From assembly GCA_030600545.1 (NCBI GenBank), contig JAUVLV010000024.1:1-37476 (forward strand): a DNA stretch of 37,476 nucleotides, given 5' to 3'. Under the pieces are notes generated by a model. That model searched no databases, was not told the DNA's origin, and worked only from the letters and a program-made list of their open reading frames with translations. Below are positions 1 to 8,453 of the stretch, in pieces; position 1 is the stretch's first letter; the number at the start of each line of letters is the position of its first letter. Both the position numbers and the translations under genes were made by a program. This DNA comes from Candidatus Aegiribacteria sp. (GTDB taxonomy: Bacteria > Fermentibacterota > Fermentibacteria > Fermentibacterales > JCC-6).

Positions 1-681
1 AAGCTCTGTTTTCAATCTTTTCCAGTTTGGCAGGATGCTTTCCAGCAGAGCGTAGAATGCGCTGTCATGTTTCCTGTGGGTAATGTGGCACAATTCGTGC
101 ACGATCACATAATCGATATACCTTGTAGCTGCTCGAATCAGGTCACGATTGAGATTGATCCGGTTTGTTCTTTGAGAGTAGCTTCCCCACCGTCTGCTCA
201 TTCTTCGTACTGCAGCTGACGGCATCTCCGAATAGTTGAAAAGTCTGAAACAGACCTCAAGCCTTTCAGTGAATACAGCCAGCGCCCGTCTGGAATACCA
301 CATATCAACCAGCCGGGCAGCTTTGGAAGGATGTTTAGCACCTGTAATGAAAACATTCAGAACCCCATGCTGCAGTGAAACCCTGCTGGAGGTACAACCT
401 CCATGAAGAAGCAGCTTGTATGACCTGCCCCGGTACTGAAACGTTTCCCCGCTCACATACCGTTTATTCCGCATGTCTCTGAATTGAGCGAAGTATCTCT
501 TCTGTTTCAGCAGCCAGCGGATTTTGCGGGCAAGGAACGAATCGATGCCATCGGATGAAGCATCCAGTGGAGCCTTCACAAGTACTTCCAGGTTGGGAAA
601 CACAGTTGCAGAGATTGTTTTTCTCTCCTCAAGCAGCAGATGATATTCAAGGGAAACATCGTCCCGGATATATGTTTTCAC
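1..681 (-). CDS. YgjP-like (DUF45/M48-type) zinc metallopeptidase, C-terminus cut by window edge
   Basis: Reverse-strand reading from GTG at 681: VKTYIRDDVSLEYHLLLEERKTISATVFPNLEVLVKAP...RRWGSYSQRTNRINLNRDLIRAATRYIDYVIVHELCHITHRKHDSAFYALLESILPNWKRLKTEL; HELCH zinc motif. Start overlaps the hsdR stop by 1 nt. Absent from the ORF track because it has no stop in the window. Confidence 0.9.
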   Translation of the reverse strand, partial: MKTYIRDDVSLEYHLLLEERKTISATVFPNLEVLVKAPLDASSDGIDSFLARKIRWLLKQKRYFAQFRDMRNKRYVSGETFQYRGRSYKLLLHGGCTSSRVSLQHGVLNVFITGAKHPSKAARLVDMWYSRRALAVFTERLEVCFRLFNYSEMPSAAVRRMSRRWGSYSQRTNRINLNRDLIRAATRYIDYVIVHELCHITHRKHDSAFYALLESILPNWKRLKTEL

Positions 682-3600
682 TATTCCCTGTTCTCCACAG
701 CAAGCTCCCAGACTTTGGACACGAGGGTTTCAATAGTGTCGATATCCAGCGGGATTTCGAAATTACCCTTAACGATATCGAAGAGGTAATCTTCCATCTC
801 ACGATGTACCTTTCGGCGCACCTCGATGTTACGTTCCCAGTCTACAATCATGTTTCTCTCGATAACATCGTGCAGCGCCACAACAATTGAACAGATAATC
901 TCCTGTGAAACCGAATACTTCTCAAGTAACGGTACAGCGCCTCTGTAGAACGGGTGATACTTCTTTTCTTCCTTTATGAAAGATGGAATATCGCTGTCTT
1001 CGTAATCTTTCACCTGAGACTGGTATTTCTTCGCGGCTTCCAGCAGCAATGCCAGATCTTCTCTGCTGGCACTTTTCAGCTGAGCTATAAGCTCCTCGAT
1101 CTTATCACTGAATCGGCTGTAGAACTCCGGATCCCTGTGGTACTTCTCGCTGATTGTACGCTTTGTCTGGGCGGCAATGGCTTCCGCCTTCGATCTGTCC
1201 GAAAGCCCCCGCTGTGAATTCTCAATGTATTCGTTGAAGAGATCGGCTTCTGAAAGGCACAGCGGTTCGGTAAGTTCCACAACATATTCCGAAGTAACAT
1301 ACCTGTCCAGAATCCGCCTGATCTGGTCTTCATACTTGGAAAAATCAACCACCTCGGCATTTTTGACCTTCTGTATCTTCTTCAGTTCAACAAATTTCTT
1401 CAAGTCCTTCTGATACCGCGTGAGTTTCTCAGCTGAGAACTTCTGCGGAAAGTCCTGCAGCATACCGCATGCCGAGAACTGCCCGATGAACCTGTTCACA
1501 AGCTCGTAGAAGTGCTCGCGTTTCTCAAGGTCCCCCTCAAGCACGCGGATGTACTCCTCATTGTCCTGCCGGTTACGCACCGAGTTAAATAGGGAATGCA
1601 GTTCCTGGTAGAGACGCTCCAGTTCCGCTATCTGTTCGTTTGAGTTAAGCAGCGCTCTCTCCACATCAGCAGGGTCGTAGTTAGAGAACAGCGCCATAGC
1701 GTCGTACAGGTTCTTCGCGTTCTTGGAGTAATCAATGATGTATCCGTGCAGCTTGGACTCATGCCCCGGGTCTCCTTCGAACAGACGATTCACCCTTGCA
1801 ATCGCCTGCAACAGATTGTGATCGCGCAGTTGCCTGGCAAGGTACAGGAATGTATTCCGAGGAGCATCGAACCCTGTCAGCAGTTTATCAACTACGATAA
1901 GTATTCGTACACCTGAAGGGTTCTCAAGGAAATCCTCAACAAGCACCCGCTCTCTGTTCTCAAGAGAAGAGCCGAACTTATGCTTCTCGGCAGCAAGCCA
2001 GTCGGCAACCACTTTCTTATGCTCGGGCAGCTTGTCATCTTCTTCGCTGTCTCCTGATTCCGAAATGATTACCGCAACCGGTACCGAGTTCTGCAATTCG
2101 AATGCTCGAAGGAACATCACAGCGGCGTATTTTGAAGGAGCAACTACCTGCGCCTTCAGACCTGTATCAGCGTACTTAGAGTAATGGTCAAGAATATCAA
2201 GGGCAATTGTCTCAATGCGTTGTGATGTTTCAAGCACTATCTGTGATGAATTGAATTTCCGCTGCAGGTCTTTCTTCTGCGAATCGGTCAGCGAAGCTGT
2301 TATTCTGTCGTAGAAGCTGTCCAGAAGGTTTTTCTGTACCGTCTGTTCGACGTACCTGGGCTGGTAGATAAGTGGCAGCACCACATTATCAGCCTCCGCC
2401 TCCGAAATGGTATAGGCATCTATCATCCCGCCGAACTTCGCAGCGCTGGACTTCTCCCGTTTCATCAGAGGTGTTCCTGTAAATGCAATCTGACAGGCCT
2501 TTGGCAGAATCCGATTCAAAGCCGCATTGGCTTTCCCGCCCTGGGTCCTGTGAGCCTCATCTATAAGAATGAACACATTCGGATCCGAATCGACAAAATC
2601 CACATCCGAGAAGGAATCGAACTTGTGTATCAGAGAGCAGAGTACCTGCTGATCTTTCTCTCGAAGCAGCGCAAGCAGCTCCTTGGCATTTGTAACCCTC
2701 TTGACATCTTTTTTGATGTTACAGGCAGCGAATGTTTTGCTTATCTGTTTATCAAGAGTGCGTCGGTCGGTGACAACCAGCACCCTGGGAAGCTCAATCT
2801 CAGGATCATCGATAAGGCATTTAACCAGCATCACCATTGTAAGGCTTTTTCCCGAACCCTGAGTATGCCAGATCAGACCACCTCTCCTGCGCCCGTATTC
2901 ATCAAAGGTTTTCAGCCGAACAAGAGCTTTCTTAACAGCGAAATACTGCGGATACCTGGCAATCTTCTTCACACCCCTGTCGTACAGTATGAAATTTCGT
3001 ACCAAATCCAGCATTCGTACCGGTTCAAGCAAACTGTAGATACCTGAATCCTGCGGAGTAACAGTACGATCGTGAGCCTGAGAATAACTGGATCGCAGAA
3101 GATCGGAAGCAACAGCAGATACAACGGAGGAAGGAACCTGCTTATTTACAACCGATGACACTGAAGAGGAAAAGGATGAAGAAGGATCCTTTTCCTTCCA
3201 GTGGGCATAGAATCGCTCAGGCGTAAGCATGGTTCCATAACGGAGTCCATGAACATTGCAGCCGATAAGGATCTGGGGGAAGAGAAAGAACTTGGGTGTC
3301 TGTCCCGCGCACTGGTTCCGAACCATCTGAGCAACTGCCTCACCCAGCTTTACCGACTCTTTTTTACATTCAATAACCGCAAAGGGAAAACCGTTCACAA
3401 ACACAACGATATCGGGCCGCCTGTCATGCCCTTCCGAAATCTCAAACTCGGCACAGACATGAAATGAATTACGAAGAGGTTCTTTGAAATCAACGAACTT
3501 CAACTGAGGCGATGTCCGCCGACCGTCAACAAGCTCCAAAACGGACCGCCCGGCAAGCAGCAGTGAATAAATCTCGGAAGAGGCTTTAACAACTCCCTCG

Positions 3601-3842
3601 CTCATATCCACCTGCTCGAAGTCATGAACAGCGTCACGAATACTCTTTGAAGAAATGGAATCTTCATTGATTGCCCGCAATGCTGAACAGGCAATATCAC
3701 CAAGCACGTAAGACCCGGAAGTGCGAAGAGACCGCACCTCAGACCGAGACAGGTACTTGTAACCCATATTTACAAGCTCAAGTAGCGCCGGTATCTGCGA
3801 CGACGAAGCCTCATCGAAATCAGGCAGTCGATAATCAGCCAT
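681..3842 (-). CDS. hsdR: Type I restriction enzyme R subunit (HsdR)
   Basis: 1053 aa; PD-(D/E)XK-like DIVVFVNGFPFAVIECKK, Walker A HTQGSGKSLTM, DEAHRT, TGTPLM, helicase C motifs. Confidence 0.95.
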   Translation of the reverse strand: MADYRLPDFDEASSSQIPALLELVNMGYKYLSRSEVRSLRTSGSYVLGDIACSALRAINEDSISSKSIRDAVHDFEQVDMSEGVVKASSEIYSLLLAGRSVLELVDGRRTSPQLKFVDFKEPLRNSFHVCAEFEISEGHDRRPDIVVFVNGFPFAVIECKKESVKLGEAVAQMVRNQCAGQTPKFFLFPQILIGCNVHGLRYGTMLTPERFYAHWKEKDPSSSFSSSVSSVVNKQVPSSVVSAVASDLLRSSYSQAHDRTVTPQDSGIYSLLEPVRMLDLVRNFILYDRGVKKIARYPQYFAVKKALVRLKTFDEYGRRRGGLIWHTQGSGKSLTMVMLVKCLIDDPEIELPRVLVVTDRRTLDKQISKTFAACNIKKDVKRVTNAKELLALLREKDQQVLCSLIHKFDSFSDVDFVDSDPNVFILIDEAHRTQGGKANAALNRILPKACQIAFTGTPLMKREKSSAAKFGGMIDAYTISEAEADNVVLPLIYQPRYVEQTVQKNLLDSFYDRITASLTDSQKKDLQRKFNSSQIVLETSQRIETIALDILDHYSKYADTGLKAQVVAPSKYAAVMFLRAFELQNSVPVAVIISESGDSEEDDKLPEHKKVVADWLAAEKHKFGSSLENRERVLVEDFLENPSGVRILIVVDKLLTGFDAPRNTFLYLARQLRDHNLLQAIARVNRLFEGDPGHESKLHGYIIDYSKNAKNLYDAMALFSNYDPADVERALLNSNEQIAELERLYQELHSLFNSVRNRQDNEEYIRVLEGDLEKREHFYELVNRFIGQFSACGMLQDFPQKFSAEKLTRYQKDLKKFVELKKIQKVKNAEVVDFSKYEDQIRRILDRYVTSEYVVELTEPLCLSEADLFNEYIENSQRGLSDRSKAEAIAAQTKRTISEKYHRDPEFYSRFSDKIEELIAQLKSASREDLALLLEAAKKYQSQVKDYEDSDIPSFIKEEKKYHPFYRGAVPLLEKYSVSQEIICSIVVALHDVIERNMIVDWERNIEVRRKVHREMEDYLFDIVKGNFEIPLDIDTIETLVSKVWELAVENRE

Positions 3843-4102
3843 TACTGCTTATCCTCAGTCTTTCTGGTTTCTTCTTCAAGTTGTTTCACCACTTTGTCGA
3901 AATCCGATTCGAACAGCCGATCCTGTACAATCCGGTACTTCTCAAATTCACTCTCGGCAAATGATTGAGTAAGGTATTTCTTTCCATCACTGGCAGTATT
4001 TCGGAATTTCCTAATAACTGAATCCATATCCAGCTCACCGCTCTGTGCAGTAAATATCAGAAACTCAGCAGTGCTGTTCCGAATCTGCAACGACTTATTC
4101 AT
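3842..4102 (-). pseudogene. Collapsed RhuM-family remnant (N-terminal tip, short central piece and C-terminal tail only)
   Basis: MNKSLQIRNSTAEFLIFTAQSGE + SVIRKFRNTASDGKKY + FAESEFEKYRIVQDRLFESDFDKVVKQLEEE: three segments recognisable from full-length RhuM-like proteins (~330 aa), here joined in one 86-aa frame. Confidence 0.7.
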
Positions 4103-4103
4103 C

Positions 4104-4400
4104 TCACACCGCCACAAACTCAGGCAACCGGATAGTCCCGGTAACAAGATTGTTCAACAGGAACCGCTTTTGCTCACGAAGAAGAGCGAGCTTCTTTTCA
4201 AGCGCCTTGATCTCAGCATCTGCAGAGGAAAGGATTGAAGCGATGGCACGTTGCTCAGGTAGCGGAGGAAGTAATACCTTAATTCCAAGAAAGTCTGATG
4301 CTGAAATGTTAAGGAGACCATGACTTCTTGCTCCTTCAGAACATACTCCATAGAGCATTCTGTTAATCTCTTGCGACGCAAAAAAGAAACGAATGACTCA
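4104..4400 (-). pseudogene. HsdS C-terminal fragment (end of a TRD plus conserved coiled-coil)
   Basis: RFFFASQEINRMLYGVCSEGARSHGLLNISASDFLGIKVLLPPLPEQRAIASILSSADAEIKALEKKLALLREQKRFLLNNLVTGTIRLPEFVAV; typical HsdS PLPEQ...coiled-coil tail without most of the target-recognition domains. Upstream boundary approximate. Confidence 0.8.
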
Positions 4401-4692
4401 TGTCATCAAATGAATATTTCTTTACTTGCTTATAGAGTTGGTTACTAATCTGGTATAAACCTATCCTGGGCTTGTTCAGAAGCCCGGCAATCTTCATGTA
4501 TCTGAGCGCCCATGCTATCCTGTCGTAGAATATCCTGCCATTGCCTGAATCATACTCTCTTGTTACTTCCTCTTCGGAGAGATGAAAGTGCTTCGCCAAC
4601 GATTGCTCGAAGTCCTTCATCTGTAAGGTTTCACCATTCAGAAGAAGCTGAAGAGCCGGAACTCTTATCTCATCATGTTTTGTGATTGCAAT
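4363..4692 (-). pseudogene. Mrr N-terminal winged-helix-like fragment, no nuclease domain
   Basis: Frame reads IAITKHDEIRVPALQLLLNGETLQMKDFEQSLAKHFHLSEEEVTREYDSGNGRIFYDRIAWALRYMKIAGLLNKPRIGLYQISNQ, resembling the Mrr_N domain; ends at 4363 without an Mrr catalytic domain. Confidence 0.7.
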
Positions 4693-6141
4693 CTACTTCA
4701 TCCTATCGGCTTCAATCAGGCTTTTACCTTCTTCAGTTATTCTGTATTTCTGGAATCTGCTTCTTGGCCTGTCTGGAATAGTCATCTCAATCAAACCCAA
4801 TTCGAGTGCTCGCTGTTGATAGTGTTCTCTGAAATGCTTTTCGTCCTTCAAATTCAGTTTATCTTGTATTTCAACCCTGCTCATTTCACCTTTCAGTATC
4901 AGAAGCATCTTTCTGACTTCGGGGGTGACTTCGGGGGTGACTTCGGGGGTGACTTGTGCCTTCTTTGTCTCAGTAAGTGGAATTGTCAGCTCGAAACAAT
5001 CGATCTGTTCCATGAAGATGGGTTTTGCTCCATGGGAGTAGAAAGGCAGGTATTTGTTCACATTCCTTACACCGGAACCCAGTTCTTCGCTGCGGCCAAT
5101 TTGTGTCATGAATTTGCTGATGGTCGGGTTCTTGGGGAATGGTCTCAGGTTCTTCAGGGTTACTTCGCCGAAATGATGCCTTGTGCACGGATTATCCAGC
5201 ATGACCATGTCTTTGTAAATCATTAATCTTGCCGGGGTTGGGTGCATATACTCCCGGTGGCAGATAATGTTTGATATCGCTTCTCTGAAAATCTTGTCTC
5301 TTAAGCTGACATTCTGGTTGTTTTCCAGAAAGAAGGGGTCGTTCAGGTGTTTTTCCACGAAGTCCATCATCAGATCATAGGCATCGATAAGGTTTGTGTG
5401 AATCATCACCCTGTCATCGTATCTGTCAACATTCTCTTTCAGCAGCAGACAATCGAATGTGAATGAAGGCAGAGCCCGATGGATTGCAATATCTGTGCCG
5501 AACAGAAGAACAGCCGCAAGGGTCAGGCAAGTTTTACCAGTGTTCTCATCGGTTGCGTAGAATCCACCTACTTTCAGAAGGTCTTTATTACTCAATTTTC
5601 TCCAGGGGTGTTTTGAGTTTCGGGCAAACATCATTGCTCTGGCTGTATCAAACAGGTCATTTCTAAGGTCATCCATAGTGAAGAATCTCTGAGGTCGCTG
5701 TTCAGTGAACATTCCCAGTTTACGGTTTACGAGACCGGCAATCTGATGGGTGCCCTGAACTTTGTAGTCACCATCCTTGCTTCTGATATATATCTGCCCC
5801 TTTGTTCTGTGAAACTGGGAACTCACAGGCACCTGGAAAGCAATAACTGTTTTTCCTTTAATCCGGCAATTGTCTGGAAACAGAAGATATGGAGGGTCGA
5901 TCTTCTGAGGGTTATTGGAAAGATTTGCCAGTTCAGATTTAAGCTTGTCTACAGAATTGGGTTCAACACCTGTTATTCTGCCTTCATCGTTTACACCGAG
6001 TAGCACAATACCACCATCGGTATTGAGAAAAGAACAGATTGTCTCAAACAGGTTTTCAGGGAGCCTGTTCCAGGCTTCCTTGAACTCTGTATTCAAGCCC
6101 TCTCCCTTTCTGATCTCCTCTTTGACCTGCTCAAGATTCAT
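4693..6141 (-). CDS. AlbA_2/Schlafen-type putative ATP-binding protein
   Basis: 482 aa: EGLNTEFKEAWNRLPENLFETICSFLNTDGGIVLLGVNDEGRITG; REAISNIICHREYMHPTPARLMIYKDMVMLDNPC; TPEVTPEVTPEV linker before a winged helix. Confidence 0.9.
   Translation of the reverse strand: MNLEQVKEEIRKGEGLNTEFKEAWNRLPENLFETICSFLNTDGGIVLLGVNDEGRITGVEPNSVDKLKSELANLSNNPQKIDPPYLLFPDNCRIKGKTVIAFQVPVSSQFHRTKGQIYIRSKDGDYKVQGTHQIAGLVNRKLGMFTEQRPQRFFTMDDLRNDLFDTARAMMFARNSKHPWRKLSNKDLLKVGGFYATDENTGKTCLTLAAVLLFGTDIAIHRALPSFTFDCLLLKENVDRYDDRVMIHTNLIDAYDLMMDFVEKHLNDPFFLENNQNVSLRDKIFREAISNIICHREYMHPTPARLMIYKDMVMLDNPCTRHHFGEVTLKNLRPFPKNPTISKFMTQIGRSEELGSGVRNVNKYLPFYSHGAKPIFMEQIDCFELTIPLTETKKAQVTPEVTPEVTPEVRKMLLILKGEMSRVEIQDKLNLKDEKHFREHYQQRALELGLIEMTIPDRPRSRFQKYRITEEGKSLIEADRMK
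4912..4956. repeat. 12-bp tandem repeat (gggggtgacttc) encoding the PEVT linker
   Basis: Three consecutive near-identical 12-mers directly readable, preceded by a partial unit. Confidence 0.9.
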
Positions 6142-6159
6142 TTGTACTGCTCACATCCG

Positions 6160-7698
6160 TTATCCCTTTATCCCCAGCTTTTTCAGATGCTCATTCATTT
6201 CTTTCTCAAGCACTTCGAGTTCTTTGTCTATTTCTTCCAGTTCCTTGAGATTGGCTTCGATATCTACTTCCTCTTCCTCCTCGAAAGTGTCGACGTACCT
6301 GGTGATGTTAAGGTTGTAGTCGTTCTCTTCGATCTCCTCCGGGGGGACTGCTCTTGCGAACTTTTCGATGTCTTCTCTGTTTTGTACAGCTTGCAGTATC
6401 CTGTTTATATGTTCATCGTCCAGGAAGTTCTGGGCTTTGCCGGATCTGAATTCTTTTGAAGCCTCAATGAAGAAAACATCTTTTCTTTTCTGGTTGGCTC
6501 CGCCTTTTTCCCGTGAGCGGTCGATGATGAGTATCGCGACAGGTATTCCTGTTGTGTGGAAGAGGCCTGCCGGAAGACCGATGACAGCGTCTATGACATT
6601 TTCCTGAAGGAGGCTCTTTCTTATCCTTCCCTCTGATGCGCCGCGGAAAAGAACTCCATGAGGAACCACAACTGCAACCTTGCCCTCTCTGGCCTTGGCT
6701 GTTTCCACCATGTGACTGATGAAGGCGTAATCACCCTTGGTTCTGGGCGGTATTCCCCTGTGAAATCTGTTGTAGGGGTCATGCTCTATTGTTTCACCCG
6801 CCCACTTCTTAAGTGAGAATGGCGGATTGGCTATTACCAGATCGAACTTCATCAGGGAGTCGGCTTCCTTCAGAAGAGGATTGTTAAGCGTATCACCCCA
6901 TTCGAGCCTGGCGCCATCCTGGTGGTGCAGGTACATGTTCATCCGCGCAAGGTTGAAGGTTGATCCGATGCTTTCCTGACCGTAGAGGGAATAGTTCTTT
7001 TTTACTTCACCTGATTCCATATTTTCTTTTTTTTCCACTTCCTCACCTGCAAGGAGGAGCAGTCCTCCTGAACCGCAGGCAGGGTCGCAGATGCGCCAGC
7101 CCGGTTGTGGATCGGCAAGTTTCGCGAGAAGGGACGCGACCGATTTGACTGTGAAGAACTCACCGGCCTTTTTCCCTGCATCGGAGCCGAATCGCTCTAT
7201 CATGTACATGTATGAGCTGCCGATTATGTCTTCATCTACTGTAGTGAGGTCTATCTTTGCGAAGTCATCGAAGAGATGGCGGAGCATCTTGTTGCGCTGG
7301 TCGGTTCTACCGAGAACAGCATCTGAATTGAAGTCTATGGAGAAAAGACCCTCAAGCCGTTCACCGTTCGCATCCTCTATTTTATGAAGGGCCACATTGA
7401 TCAGTTCTCCAATGTTGTCTTCATCTTTCTTCTTCATTAGGTCGTGAAAGCTTGCGCCCTCGGGGATTTTAAACCTGGTATCTCTCAGTCGGAGTTTGAT
7501 CCTGTCTTTATCGTTTCCGTATCGCTGATTGAGTTTTTCTACTTCAAGGTGATGAAGATCACTCATGTACTTGTAGAATAGAAACATCAGCACGTAATCC
7601 TTGTAAATGCTGGCGTCCACATTCATCCTTGAAGAGTCGGCGGCGCTCCAGAGAATTCTATTAAGTTCTTCCTGTTTGTATTCTTTTTTCGGTGTCAT
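6160..7698 (-). CDS. hsdM: Type I DNA methyltransferase M subunit (HsdM)
   Basis: 512 aa; DPACGSGGLLL SAM motif and NPPFSL catalytic motif, HsdM N-terminal domain. Confidence 0.97.
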   Translation of the reverse strand: MTPKKEYKQEELNRILWSAADSSRMNVDASIYKDYVLMFLFYKYMSDLHHLEVEKLNQRYGNDKDRIKLRLRDTRFKIPEGASFHDLMKKKDEDNIGELINVALHKIEDANGERLEGLFSIDFNSDAVLGRTDQRNKMLRHLFDDFAKIDLTTVDEDIIGSSYMYMIERFGSDAGKKAGEFFTVKSVASLLAKLADPQPGWRICDPACGSGGLLLLAGEEVEKKENMESGEVKKNYSLYGQESIGSTFNLARMNMYLHHQDGARLEWGDTLNNPLLKEADSLMKFDLVIANPPFSLKKWAGETIEHDPYNRFHRGIPPRTKGDYAFISHMVETAKAREGKVAVVVPHGVLFRGASEGRIRKSLLQENVIDAVIGLPAGLFHTTGIPVAILIIDRSREKGGANQKRKDVFFIEASKEFRSGKAQNFLDDEHINRILQAVQNREDIEKFARAVPPEEIEENDYNLNITRYVDTFEEEEEVDIEANLKELEEIDKELEVLEKEMNEHLKKLGIKG

Positions 7699-7705
7699 TC
7701 TCTGT

Positions 7706-8254
7706 TCACTCCAATTCAGTGTTCAATAGCTTTTTGAGTATTTCGGTTTTCCCCAGAACTTTTCTTCTGTACTCACGGATTTCATTGTGAAAGGCAATCA
7801 ACTCATGCTGTTTCTCTATGTTCGGAATGGGAATAGAGAGAATCTCAAGGTTTCGGCGGGTTACGAAGGGTATTGAGCTCATTTCCTGCAGTCGTTCAAG
7901 CTTTCTCTGGCCCCTGGGTGAGTTGATGAAAAGGGAAAGGTACTCAGGCAATACATGTTCGTTTCTTAGTGTGAGAATAATGACCGATGAGGAAGTGGCC
8001 CAGCATTCACCTTCAGGTTCTTTGAAAACTGCTGCAGCGAAGCGCCCTTTGTTGAGAAAAAGTACTTCGTTCTTCTTGATGGGATTTCTTGGAGTGATGT
8101 CTGTAAGAATTGGTTCATCACTGCTGAACATAAGAGCGCCGTCTTCACAGATGTTTCTTGGTTGTATGAGTTTTGTTGACCCTCCTGGTACATGCACCAG
8201 CCTATTCCGGAATGAATGCCCAACCCTTGAACTGCAGAAATCGAATATTCTCAT
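7706..8254 (-). CDS. hsdS: Half-length Type I specificity subunit (single TRD)
   Basis: From ATG at 8254 (SD GGAGG just upstream): MRIFDFCSSRVGHSFRNRLVHVPGGSTKLIQPRNI...SSIPFVTRRNLEILSIPIPNIEKQHELIAFHNEIREYRRKV; one TRD and one short coiled-coil. ORF-track start at 8278 is probably too early. Confidence 0.85.
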   Translation of the reverse strand: MRIFDFCSSRVGHSFRNRLVHVPGGSTKLIQPRNICEDGALMFSSDEPILTDITPRNPIKKNEVLFLNKGRFAAAVFKEPEGECWATSSSVIILTLRNEHVLPEYLSLFINSPRGQRKLERLQEMSSIPFVTRRNLEILSIPIPNIEKQHELIAFHNEIREYRRKVLGKTEILKKLLNTELE

Positions 8255-8275
8255 TACTCCTCCATATTGGAGTAA
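8254..8275. repeat. 22-bp inverted repeat TTACTCC-8-GGAGTAA overlapping the hsdS start codon and SD
   Basis: Plus strand ttactcctccatattggagtaa; perfect 7-bp arms. Confidence 0.85.
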
Positions 8276-8303
8276 CAATAATTAAATACCGCAATATTGT
8301 CAA
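8275..8303 (-). promoter_or_regulatory. Putative sigma70-type promoter of the RM operon
   Basis: Minus strand TTGACA (8303-8298), 17-bp spacer, TATTGT (8280-8275), directly upstream of hsdS. Confidence 0.6.
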
Positions 8304-8317
8304 TGAGAATTGCGGTA
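8287..8317. repeat. Inverted repeat TACCGCAAT-13-ATTGCGGTA overlapping the -35 region
   Basis: Perfect 9-bp arms at 8287-8295 and 8309-8317. Confidence 0.85.
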
Positions 8318-8453
8318 TAGATATACTGCTGGGAGAACTGGGACGACCAAGAATTATGGTTGTAGTGAAAGAGTTTTCTGAAATGTCCGATCTGTCCGAT
8401 TGCAGTGGTACCCCACATGAAGTCCAGGATATTCTCCCGGATGGCTACGTTTT

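Noticed and set aside
4675-5226. 183-aa plus-strand ORF
   Set aside because: Antisense to the AlbA gene; low-complexity FGGDFGGD arises from the PEVT repeat; no recognisable domain.
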